The notes below the pieces were generated by a model. It did no database searches and had not been told where the DNA came from. It saw nothing but the letters and a program-made list of their open reading frames with translations. Source: Candidatus Sulfotelmatobacter sp. (lineage in GTDB: Bacteria; Acidobacteriota; Terriglobia; Terriglobales; Acidobacteriaceae). Taken from it: DNA of 35,812 bases. Shown one piece after another: positions 8,501 through 14,898 of the stretch; the stretch's first letter is position 1; each line of letters opens with the position of its first letter. The DNA lies in NCBI GenBank assembly GCA_030039165.1, contig JASHQM010000060.1, positions 1 to 35,812 of the forward strand, given 5' to 3'. The position numbers and the translations under genes were made by a program.

Positions 8501-9309
8501 ATCGCGTCAATGGGAAGGATCGTTGCGGAGTCGCCTACAATTCCAGAACCGTTGATAATGCCCTGCCCCGAAAATGGCTCTGTGTTGTAGAGTCCGTCGA
8601 TGAGATATGCGTTGTCTTCTGCGCGCAAACCGTCGGCGCTGGTGGTGGAGAATCCCCCGCCGGGATAACGCATCACACCGGGACGAAGCTGTAACAGGTT
8701 CTGGTAGTTGCGTCCATTCAGCGGAAGGTCGTTGATTTCCTGGTTAGAGAGAGTCCCACCGAGTGTAGCTTCTGTCGTATTGACCAACGGCACCTCTCCG
8801 CTCACGGTTATGACCTCGGCAACGTTTCCCGGCTGAAGCGAGAAGTCAGCGCGGACGTCCGCGGCTACTTCCACCTTGACCGCGGGCCGTTCGACAGTTC
8901 TGAAACCCTTAGCTTCCGTGCGAACCTTGTAAGTGCCGGGAATCAGATCGGGAGCGACGTAGGCGCCGGCGCTGTCGGTAGTGAGAGTGCGCGATGTGCC
9001 GCGTTGAGTGTCGGTGATGACCACGGTCGCGCCAGCTACGGCGGCGCCGCTCTGATCGGTGACCGTGCCGAGGATTCGCCCAGCAGTGCCTTGGGCTACA
9101 GATTGTGACCAAAGCAGAGCTAGGACAAGAACAAGAAGAACAATCCGGGCACAGTTTCCTGAAAAGCTCAAACTCGAAGTGTCGGGGTCAGCAGAAAAGA
9201 GAAACCGCATCGCGGCGCGGAAAGGGCTGCATCGGCCGAGATCGACTTCTTCAGAAAAATGCGCGGTCGGCGCATAGCGTGGGGCCGCGGGGACAGAACG
9301 GAAGGTCAT
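5599..9309 (-). CDS. Oar-type TonB-dependent outer-membrane receptor
   Basis: A 1236-residue outer-membrane protein of the large acidobacterial TonB-dependent receptor group. A long N-terminal extension precedes a hydrophobic signal segment at about residues 55-70. Next comes a carboxypeptidase-regulatory-like beta-sandwich (about 77-160, GRILGTVTDQSGAAVAGATV), a plug-like region (about 185-300, with NDLPLNGRNYQNLLQLRPGV), then a long barrel ending LALKFSF with the terminal Phe that BamA recognises. AGGAGG eight bases before ATG 9309 supports this start over Met34. I see no canonical TonB box. A promoter and a 19-bp palindromic operator just upstream resemble the site before the divergent FadR-type gene, so the receptor probably imports the compound that regulon degrades. 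The substrate is unknown. Confidence 0.93.
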   Translation of the reverse strand: MTFRSVPAAPRYAPTAHFSEEVDLGRCSPFRAAMRFLFSADPDTSSLSFSGNCARIVLLVLVLALLWSQSVAQGTAGRILGTVTDQSGAAVAGATVVITDTQRGTSRTLTTDSAGAYVAPDLIPGTYKVRTEAKGFRTVERPAVKVEVAADVRADFSLQPGNVAEVITVSGEVPLVNTTEATLGGTLSNQEINDLPLNGRNYQNLLQLRPGVMRYPGGGFSTTSADGLRAEDNAYLIDGLYNTEPFSGQGIINGSGIVGDSATILPIDAIQEFNLQQNPPAEYGWKPGATVNVGLKSGTNTLHGTAFAFGRDGAMDARNYFNCASAPCAFGAAPAAKVDRSLEQFGGSLGGAIIKDKAFFFGSYEGQRYDIGNTYTVTTPSMQPLPTPAVPNCTYVTGDCLNSIPNAIADLQAAFAHGVVDAHGLPLTASKASQMISGCSWAITGGPVSCIGTGFPINNNLSPNLVQGFPNDAGTDDVVAKVDYNINSRHIVSGTYFFGNNSGTAEDFPELESQWRSIIHTRAQVAGGNWVWTPNARWVNEARVGYSRLYQPTFPGDINTPASAYGLDTGVSGPYTGGLPRIGFAGAFVPGEGAFKWPKFQGPDTITQFIDHVSYIVGKHSFKFGGEVHRDGVSGGAFGNARGSITILGGVALPASTQLEDFFAGDPFKASVQVGNPTRDLHDWAYGLFIQDDWRIARNLTLNYGLRYEFSTVVKEAHNELANFDASSPTGVIQVGVNGVGSPYNSDPKDFAPRFGFAWDVTGRGNTVLRGGVGLMYEIVNWESFLAFNNAFGLTNIPTGAIIANTGLPNQQTAGGTITSGNLAIPPTLPQWDSGIPLYGNLSTSSINCDPAVGGPCPIMSVARNLTTPYVWNWDFNVQHAFTPRVSLEVGYVGNHGTNLTGIRDINQEALNSNSQTTRPYNTPFPWWSNIFQMGNIYRSNYDGLQATLTSRNYHGLSTVVGYAYSHALDDVGANWDFGAGYGLPQDSTNPQREYANSDFDIRQRLTVSLTYDIPGRKGYGQALEGWEINTIATIATPQPWGVIDLTSGIAGIGGLPVSPPQATPQRWDFFGSPSDFKSGSTPIPYFAPGSPNMPAACITDADNVGSGGPSETLASFGCFAKGNSVLVPPPFGQFGTMGRNIFPDSGFRNLDFSLAKNFHFGERLRAQFRAEFFNILNHPNFANPYGGQNGYGNNDPVAAPTTFGCGCVTPDVAAANPAIGSGGPRSTQLALKFSF

Positions 9310-9326
9310 CGGGACTGCCTCCTATC

Positions 9327-9345
9327 TGGTCCGACAGCCATACCA
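9327..9345 (-). promoter_or_regulatory. Candidate FadR-type operator upstream of the receptor
   Basis: The minus strand reads TGGTATGGCTGTCGGACCA, an inverted repeat TGGT-N11-ACCA. It matches the site at 9611-9629 at 14 of 19 positions (shared TGGTA..GCT.TC..ACCA). It covers the -10 hexamer of the receptor promoter and sits 17 bp before the start codon, so binding should block transcription. Assignment to the adjacent FadR-type regulator is inference from position and from the TGGT/ACCA half-sites common in that subfamily. Confidence 0.55.
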
Positions 9346-9366
9346 TCGCTCAGCGAATGAAGTCAA
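9337..9366 (-). promoter_or_regulatory. Promoter of the TonB-dependent receptor
   Basis: The minus strand has TTGACT (9361-9366, 5/6), an 18-bp spacer and the extended -10 TGGTATGGC (hexamer 9337-9342). Transcription would start near 9330, leaving a leader of about 20 nt that contains the AGGAGG ribosome binding site. Confidence 0.5.
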
Positions 9367-9585
9367 GCGAATTCCTCGGCCGCAGTGGTGGAGTTTGGTT
9401 CGGGAACGAGCATTTGCTAAGCCCTTGCACCTTCTTGCCATAGCTGTTTGGCCGCAGAATGGGAAAAAATCGCGCGGGGCGCTTGGAAAGAAATACGGGA
9501 TAGCTAGAATCGGCGCGGTCTTCCCGGCGGGAATACCGTCCGCAGGAGAGCCGAACAGGCATCACTGGCGCGTTGCCTTGGGAAC

Positions 9586-9614
9586 TTGCCGAGGCAGGAG
9601 TTCCGTGTTATGGT
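9586..9614 (+). promoter_or_regulatory. Promoter of the FadR-type regulator and catabolic cluster
   Basis: TTGCCG (9586-9591), a 17-bp spacer and TATGGT (9609-9614) with an upstream TG form an extended -10 promoter of moderate quality. The start would be near 9621, giving a leader of about 28 nt. The rest of the 339-bp divergent gap (9310-9648) holds only the two operators and the receptor promoter; I see no gene in it. Confidence 0.4.
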
Positions 9615-9629
9615 AAAGCTATCATACCA
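9611..9629 (+). promoter_or_regulatory. Candidate FadR-type autoregulatory operator
   Basis: TGGTAAAGCTATCATACCA is an inverted repeat with perfect 5-bp arms (TGGTA/TACCA) and a 9-bp centre. A second overlapping pair, GGTAA (9612-9616) and TTACC (9632-9636), extends the symmetry. It overlaps the -10 of the regulator's promoter and resembles the receptor-side site at 14/19 positions. Confidence 0.55.
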
Positions 9630-9648
9630 CCTTACCTAAAGACCGCAA

Positions 9649-10506
9649 ATGTTGAATAATTCATCAGCGAGTTTGGAATCGCAGCATCCGGTCGTGGACA
9701 TGCGGTATAGTAGCCAGACCATCGCCAGCTCCCCAAAACTGGCCCGTGCGGGAGATCACCCAGTGTACAAAGTCGTACGCACGTCGCGGCTCTACGAGCA
9801 AATCGTTCAGCAAATTGAAGAGGCTGTACTCAACGGCTCACTGAAGCCCGGTGATCAACTTCCCGCTGAGCGAGACCTCGCACAACGCATGGGTGTGAGC
9901 CGCACTGCGGTGCGCGAGGCGGTTAAAACGCTGCGCGAAAAAGGATTGGTGGAAGCTTATTCGGGGCGCGGCACATTCATTACTAACGGAACTTCGCAAG
10001 CGGCGCGGCAGTCGTTCGATTTGATGGTGAAGATCGGGCAGCAGGAGGGTTCACCGCATTTGGTGGAGTTGCGATTGATTCTGGAGCCCGGAATCGCGGC
10101 TCTCGCCGCAGAGCGGGCGACAGAGGAAGATCTGCAGGCCATGCGTGAGGCGGTAGCGGTGATGGACCGCTCGCAAAAAGACCCACAGGCCTACATCGAG
10201 GCGGATCTGGATTTTCATCTTGCCTTGGCCGAAGCTGCGGGCAATCCCCTCATTCTCTCCCTGATCGACTCGATTGTAGGTTTGCTGCGCGAGCAGCGCA
10301 TCAAAATTTTCAACGTCGAGGGCGGGCCGCAGCGCGGCCAATTCCATCACAAACGCATTCTAGCGGCGATGGAACACCGCGACCCGGAAATGGCGCGCGA
10401 AGCCATGCGCTCCCACCTGGAGCAGGTGCGGGAAGATTCGCGGGCGCCGACGGGCGGGAAACCGCCCGCCAAGCACAGGCCCGCAGGTTCGAGAGCCACC
10501 TCGTAG
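9649..10506 (+). CDS. FadR-subfamily GntR transcriptional regulator
   Basis: A 285-residue repressor-type transcription factor. An unusual 40-residue leader precedes the GntR winged helix (about residues 45-112; SRLYEQIVQQIEEAVLNG, then PAERDLAQRMGVSRTAVREAV as the helix-turn-helix). The all-helical FCD effector domain follows, with ADLDFHLALAEAAGNPL, FHHKRILAAMEHRD and AMRSHLEQV supplying the Asp/His residues that commonly bind a metal and an organic-acid effector. It is the first gene of a plus-strand cluster of acid- and alcohol-oxidising enzymes. Near-identical operators lie at its own promoter and at the divergent receptor promoter. The effector is probably a pathway carboxylate (inference). 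The ATG lacks a strong ribosome binding site; Met18 is an alternative start. Confidence 0.92.
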   Translation: MLNNSSASLESQHPVVDMRYSSQTIASSPKLARAGDHPVYKVVRTSRLYEQIVQQIEEAVLNGSLKPGDQLPAERDLAQRMGVSRTAVREAVKTLREKGLVEAYSGRGTFITNGTSQAARQSFDLMVKIGQQEGSPHLVELRLILEPGIAALAAERATEEDLQAMREAVAVMDRSQKDPQAYIEADLDFHLALAEAAGNPLILSLIDSIVGLLREQRIKIFNVEGGPQRGQFHHKRILAAMEHRDPEMAREAMRSHLEQVREDSRAPTGGKPPAKHRPAGSRATS

Positions 10507-10557
10507 TCGCCCGTGCGGTAGAACTTTGCCGTCATTTCTAAAGTCTGGGATTGAAGA

Positions 10558-11466
10558 ATGTCAAAAGTGGGATTTATCGGCCTGGGAGTAATGGGCAGCC
10601 AGATGGTCAACCGGCTGCTGAGCAAAGGCCATTCGGTGACTGGCTACAACCGGACGCGCTCGAAGGCGCAATGGCTCATCGAAAAAGGAATGAAGTGGGC
10701 CGACTCGCCGCGTCAAGTGGCTGCCGCCTCCGATTTTGTTTTCGCCATGGTGACCAATGCTGCGGCTACAGCTGCCATCACTGATGGTCCGGACGGAATG
10801 CTGGCCGGATTGAGCGCTGGCAAGATTTTCATTGACATGAGCACGATCAGTCCGAATGTGAGCCGCACACTGGCCTCGAAGGTGCGGGAAAAGGGCGCGG
10901 ACATGCTCGACTCGCCGGTTTCCGGCAGCGTGATTACGTTGCAGGAAGGAAAGCTTTCGGTGATGGTTGGCGGGCGAAAAGAAACCTTCGAGAAAGTAAA
11001 GCCGCTGCTTCTCGATATTGGCCCGAAGGTCACGCATGTCGGCGACAACGGTCTGGCTCTGGCAATGAAAATTGCGGTGAATCTGAGCCTGGCGGTGCAG
11101 ATGCTGGCATTTTCTGAAGGCGTGCTGCTGGCAGAGAAAAGCGGAATCGCGCGCGAAACTGCTGTCGATGTACTTACGCACAGTGCGGTGGCTTCGCCAA
11201 TGATTCAGTATCGCGGTCCTTTTGTCTTGCGGCAGCCGGAAGAGGCGTGGTTCGACGTGAACATGATGCAGAAGGACATGGTGCTGGCGATGGAATTGGG
11301 TCGCCAACTCAATGTGCCGCTGCCTTCGACGGCCGTGAGCAATGAATTTCTGACCGCGGCGCGAGGCATGGGTTGGACGAAATACGATTTCGCCTGCATG
11401 TTCGATGTGCTGGCTGCAATGTCGGGCGTGCAGACCCCGGTGACGGAGGGAGGGCCACGGAAGTGA
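10558..11466 (+). CDS. NAD(P)-dependent beta-hydroxyacid dehydrogenase (3-hydroxyisobutyrate dehydrogenase family)
   Basis: A 302-residue cytoplasmic dehydrogenase of the beta-hydroxyacid family (HIBADH, GarR, YihU relatives). The N-terminal Rossmann motif GFIGLGVMG (residues 5-13) binds NAD(P). DSPVSGS (118-124) is the substrate-binding loop, and Lys171 in AMKIAVN is the family's catalytic lysine. The likely reaction is interconversion of a 3-hydroxyacid and its semialdehyde or oxo form; the exact substrate is not readable. It lies 51 bp after the regulator, and its stop overlaps the GTG start of E1-alpha as GTGA, which indicates one operon and coupled translation. Confidence 0.92.
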   Translation: MSKVGFIGLGVMGSQMVNRLLSKGHSVTGYNRTRSKAQWLIEKGMKWADSPRQVAAASDFVFAMVTNAAATAAITDGPDGMLAGLSAGKIFIDMSTISPNVSRTLASKVREKGADMLDSPVSGSVITLQEGKLSVMVGGRKETFEKVKPLLLDIGPKVTHVGDNGLALAMKIAVNLSLAVQMLAFSEGVLLAEKSGIARETAVDVLTHSAVASPMIQYRGPFVLRQPEEAWFDVNMMQKDMVLAMELGRQLNVPLPSTAVSNEFLTAARGMGWTKYDFACMFDVLAAMSGVQTPVTEGGPRK

Positions 11467-12467
11467 CGATCGCGACCATGCATCCCGAAGCCGGGCCCGT
11501 GACCGCGGCCGAGCACGAAAAGTGGCTGCGCGTCTATCGCAAAATGCTGACCATCCGCCTGTTTGAGGAGCACGTCAACGATCTATATACCCGCGCATTG
11601 ATGCCGGGACTCGCTCATCTTTATAGCGGGGAAGAAGCCGTCGCCGTTGGAATTTGCGAGGCGCTGCGCATCGACGATTACATCACCAGCACGCACCGCG
11701 GCCATGGACATTGCCTCGCCAAGGGCGCATCACCCGACCGCATGTTTGCCGAGTTGCTGGGGAAGGAAGCCGGCTACTGCCGCGGCAAGGGCGGATCGAT
11801 GCATATCGCGGACCCCGCCACCGGCAATCTGGGCGCGAACGCGATTGTCGGAGGAAGCGTCGGCATCGCAACCGGCGCGGCATTTTCTGCGAAGAATCGT
11901 GCCACGGATCGCGTGGCGGTTTGCTTTTTTGGCGAAGGCGCGCTGGGCCAGGGATCGCTTTACGAGGTTATGAACTTGGCACAGTTGTGGAAGCTGCCGG
12001 TGATTTACGTATGCGAGAACAATCAATACAACGAGTACACGCACTATCGCGAGACCACTGCGGGAACAATCCTTGGCCGCGCTGCGGCGTTCGGAGTTGA
12101 GACAGCACTGGTCGATGGCCAGGACGTGCGTGCGGTGCATGAGGTTGCGTCCCGGTTGGTGAAGCGCGCGCGTGCTCGTGGAGGGCCTGCGTTCCTGCAG
12201 TGCGATACCTACCGCTACGGTGGGCATCACGTCGGCGACATCAACCGCGAATACTACCGCTCCAAGCAGGAAGAATATCTGTGGAAGACGGAACGGGACC
12301 CGATCAGGATTCTGGCGAATTTTCTTCTGGATCGCGGCTACGCCGATGCGGCTTCTCTGGATCGCATCACGTCTGAAGTTCGCACCACGATTGAAGCGGC
12401 GGTGAAGTTCGCGATCGATGCGCCATATCCCGATGTGGACGAAGTGGAGCAGGATGTCTATGCCTGA
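11463..12467 (+). CDS. Thiamine-diphosphate 2-oxoacid dehydrogenase E1, alpha subunit (acetoin/pyruvate type)
   Basis: A 334-residue alpha subunit of a heterotetrameric E1. It would decarboxylate a 2-oxoacid, or cleave acetoin, and pass the acyl group to the lipoyl arm of E2. The thiamine-diphosphate motif runs from G157 (GEGALGQGS, with GEG in place of the usual GDG) to ENN at 185-187. STHRGHGH (76-83) and the KGGSMHI loop (about 109-115) are typical. I chose GTG 11463 because GGAGGG lies about ten bases upstream and the GTG overlaps the preceding TGA; ATG 11478 is the alternative. It overlaps the E1-beta start. The size and sequence style resemble AcoA of acetoin dehydrogenase as much as PdhA. 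Confidence 0.92.
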   Translation: MTIATMHPEAGPVTAAEHEKWLRVYRKMLTIRLFEEHVNDLYTRALMPGLAHLYSGEEAVAVGICEALRIDDYITSTHRGHGHCLAKGASPDRMFAELLGKEAGYCRGKGGSMHIADPATGNLGANAIVGGSVGIATGAAFSAKNRATDRVAVCFFGEGALGQGSLYEVMNLAQLWKLPVIYVCENNQYNEYTHYRETTAGTILGRAAAFGVETALVDGQDVRAVHEVASRLVKRARARGGPAFLQCDTYRYGGHHVGDINREYYRSKQEEYLWKTERDPIRILANFLLDRGYADAASLDRITSEVRTTIEAAVKFAIDAPYPDVDEVEQDVYA

Positions 12468-13443
12468 GCGCGAACTGACATTTGCGCAGGCGGTGCGCGA
12501 GGCGCTGGCGGAAGAGATGCGCCGCGATTCGGGCGTGTTCATCCTGGGCGAGGATGTGGCCGAGGCTGGCACGCCGTTCAAAGTGCTTTCGGGACTGGTG
12601 GAAGAATTCGGGTCGCAGCGCGTGGTCGATACTCCGATTTCGGAGGCGGGATTTACCGGCGTCGCTGTGGGCGCGGCGATGACGGGAATGCGTCCCGTGG
12701 TCGACATCATGTTCGGCGATTTCATAACGCTGACCATGGATCAGATGGTGAACCAGGCGGCCAAAGTCCATTACATGTCAGGCGGGCACTGGAAGGTGCC
12801 GATGGTGATGCGTACTACGCTGGGGGCCACACGGCGATCGGCGGCGCAGCATTCACAGTCGTTGCAGGCATGGTTCAGCCATGTGCCGGGATTGAAAGTC
12901 GTTTTGCCTTCCACTCCATACGACGCCAAAGGGTTGCTGAAGTCTGCGATCCGCGACGACAACCCTGTCGTCTTTTTCGAAGACAAGATGATGTACAAGC
13001 TGAAGGGCCCGGTGCCGGAAGAGGAGTACACAATTCCGCTGGGTGTGGCGGACATAAAGCGGGCAGGCGATGACATCACTTTGATCGCGACCAGCAGCAT
13101 GGTGCAGGTGGCTCTGGGCGCGGCAAATCTGCTGCTGAAAGAAGGCATCAGCGCAGAGGTGGTCGATCCCCGCACCACGTGGCCGCTCGATGAAAAAACT
13201 TTGATTGACTCCGCCCAAAAAACCTCGCGCGTGATTGTGCTGGATGAAGGCTACGGTCGCTACGGCGTGACTTCAGAGCTTGCTGCGGTGGTTGCTGAGG
13301 GCGCATTCTATGATCTGGATGCGCCAGTGAAACGTATGGGTGCGATGCATGTGCCGATACCGTTCTCGCCACCACTGGAAGATGTGACGGTGCCAACAGA
13401 GGAGACCGTGTTCGAAGTGGCAAGGAAAATGTGCGGCAAGTAG
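12454..13443 (+). CDS. Thiamine-diphosphate 2-oxoacid dehydrogenase E1, beta subunit
   Basis: A 329-residue partner of the preceding E1-alpha, with transketolase-like pyrimidine-binding and C-terminal domains. Conserved features include GEDVAEAGTPFKV, TPISEAGFTG with the glutamate that activates thiamine, AAQHSQSLQAWFSHVPGLKVV, and DPRTTWPLDEKTL near the C-domain. The start is ATG 12454 or 12460; both overlap the E1-alpha stop (TGA 12465-12467) and share the upstream GGAGCAGG. A run KMMYKLKGPVPEEEY is reminiscent of acetoin dehydrogenase beta subunits, but pyruvate or a branched 2-oxoacid cannot be excluded. After its stop, a 65-bp GC-rich gap holds the AGGAG ribosome binding site of the next gene. 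Confidence 0.92.
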   Translation: MSMPERELTFAQAVREALAEEMRRDSGVFILGEDVAEAGTPFKVLSGLVEEFGSQRVVDTPISEAGFTGVAVGAAMTGMRPVVDIMFGDFITLTMDQMVNQAAKVHYMSGGHWKVPMVMRTTLGATRRSAAQHSQSLQAWFSHVPGLKVVLPSTPYDAKGLLKSAIRDDNPVVFFEDKMMYKLKGPVPEEEYTIPLGVADIKRAGDDITLIATSSMVQVALGAANLLLKEGISAEVVDPRTTWPLDEKTLIDSAQKTSRVIVLDEGYGRYGVTSELAAVVAEGAFYDLDAPVKRMGAMHVPIPFSPPLEDVTVPTEETVFEVARKMCGK

Positions 13444-13508
13444 CCGCGTAGCGCAGGCATCTTGCCGGCCGGGAAGCCGCCGGGACGGCGACGCCGCAGG
13501 AGTTTCTT

Positions 13509-14855
13509 ATGGCACTCAAAACCTACGGAACCATGGCCGTCGATTGGGAAAATCGGGTCGACCTCGACCGGCTGCGGCGCGAGCGCCTGCAGAAGGCCAA
13601 AGATTTGCTCAGAAAGTCGGGGATGGGCGCGCTGCTCTGCTTCGACATGAACAATGTGCGCTATTTGACCGCCACGCACATTGGAACCTGGGCGCAGGAC
13701 AAGGCCAACCGCTTCACCCTGCTGCCGCAGAATGATGAGCCTATCCTCTGGGATTTCGGATCGGCGGCTAAACACCACCAGTTGAATTGCCCGTGGCTCG
13801 GCGAGCGCTCGCGCGCGGGAATTTCGATGCTGCGCGGAGCGATGACGCCGGAGATGGGCCGCGCGGAGGACGTCGCCAAGAAAATCAGGATCGAACTCGA
13901 AGTGCGCGGCCTGCACAAGGAACCGCTCGGGATCGACATTATCGAGCTTCCGGTTTTGTTCGCCTTGCAGCGCGAAGGCATAAAAGTTGTCGATGGACAG
14001 CAACTCATGTCGGAAGCTCGAGTGATCAAGACCCAGGATGAAATTTCGCTGCTGAATCATTCCGCGATGATGGTCGACGCGGCCTACGACGAGCTCTATC
14101 GCGCGATGAAACCGGGGTTGCGCGAGAACGAAGCGGTTGGTCTGGTCAGCAAGGTTCTGTACGATCTGGGGTCAGAATATGTCGAAGCCGTAAACGCGAT
14201 TTCCGGCGAGCGGTGCAATCCCCATCCGCATGTTTTTTCCGATCGTGTGCTGCGGCCGGGTGATCCCGTGTACTACGACATTTTGCACTCTTACATGGGA
14301 TACCGCACCTGCTACTACCGCTGCTTCACAGTCGGCTACGCGTCGCACGCCATGGTGGATGCGTACAAGCGCTGTCGCGATTATCTGGATGCGGCGATTG
14401 AACTTGTGCGCCCCGGCCGCACAACCGCCGAAATCGCTGCAGTCTGGCCTAAGGCGGAAGAGTTCGGCTTCCCCAACGAAGAAGCTTGTTTTGCTCTTCA
14501 ATATGGCCACGGCATTGGCCTCGCGATCTGGGAAAAACCTGTCATCAGCCGCCTGGTGTCGTTCGATCATCCGGTGACGATTGAGCCGGGCATGGTCTTC
14601 GCGCTCGAAACCTTCTGGCCTTCGACCGATGGCTGGAGCGCCGCGCGCATAGAAGAAGAAATCGTAGTCACGCCGACCGGACACGAGGTCATTACGCGCT
14701 TCCCGGCGGAAGAGCTGCTGGTCGCGGGAGCGCACTACTTCACAGTCAACGGCCCCTTGCCGACCACGCGAGAAAGCGAAGCTCCTCCGAGTTCGCGCGT
14801 GCTTGACATGATCGAGGCCAGCGCGAAAACGGAGCGAGTCGGAGTCTCGGACTGA
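13509..14855 (+). CDS. M24-family (creatinase/prolidase-fold) protein with altered metal site
   Basis: A 448-residue pita-bread-fold protein with an N-terminal creatinase-like domain (about 20-170) and an M24 catalytic domain (about 180-410). Expected metal ligands are Asp257 (YYDILH), His334 (YGHGIGL), Glu367 (GMVFALE) and Glu382 (ARIEEE). The position 11 residues after Asp257, normally the second bridging Asp, is Cys268 (YRTCYYRCF). The site is therefore non-canonical, and dipeptidase activity is doubtful. M24 relatives include creatinase (metal-free C-N hydrolysis) and the DMSP lyase DddP, so hydrolysis or lyase chemistry on a small imported compound is possible. AGGAG six bases upstream fixes the start. 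It sits between E1-beta and E2, strongly implying a pathway role. Confidence 0.85.
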   Translation: MALKTYGTMAVDWENRVDLDRLRRERLQKAKDLLRKSGMGALLCFDMNNVRYLTATHIGTWAQDKANRFTLLPQNDEPILWDFGSAAKHHQLNCPWLGERSRAGISMLRGAMTPEMGRAEDVAKKIRIELEVRGLHKEPLGIDIIELPVLFALQREGIKVVDGQQLMSEARVIKTQDEISLLNHSAMMVDAAYDELYRAMKPGLRENEAVGLVSKVLYDLGSEYVEAVNAISGERCNPHPHVFSDRVLRPGDPVYYDILHSYMGYRTCYYRCFTVGYASHAMVDAYKRCRDYLDAAIELVRPGRTTAEIAAVWPKAEEFGFPNEEACFALQYGHGIGLAIWEKPVISRLVSFDHPVTIEPGMVFALETFWPSTDGWSAARIEEEIVVTPTGHEVITRFPAEELLVAGAHYFTVNGPLPTTRESEAPPSSRVLDMIEASAKTERVGVSD

Positions 14856-14898
14856 AGGCCATAGTACGCCTTCCCCAAAAGAATACTATGGCCTTCAG
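14852..14898. repeat. Perfect 15-bp inverted repeat across stop codon and next start codon
   Basis: CTGAAGGCCATAGTA (14852-14866) and its exact reverse complement TACTATGGCCTTCAG (14884-14898) flank a 17-nt spacer. The left arm contains the TGA stop of the M24 gene and the right arm contains the ATG (14888) of E2. In mRNA this would form a stable hairpin that sequesters the E2 start codon unless ribosomes finishing the M24 gene open it. There is no T tract, so it is not a standard terminator. Confidence 0.9.

Noticed and set aside
9200..9210. Met34 as the start of the TonB-dependent receptor
   Set aside because: AGGAGG sits eight bases before the ATG at 9309; Met34 has no comparable site, although it would give a more normal signal peptide.
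13444..13508. GC-rich gap between E1-beta and the M24 gene as a terminator
   Set aside because: Short GCCG/CGGC pairings but no stable single stem or T tract; it carries the ribosome binding site of the next gene.
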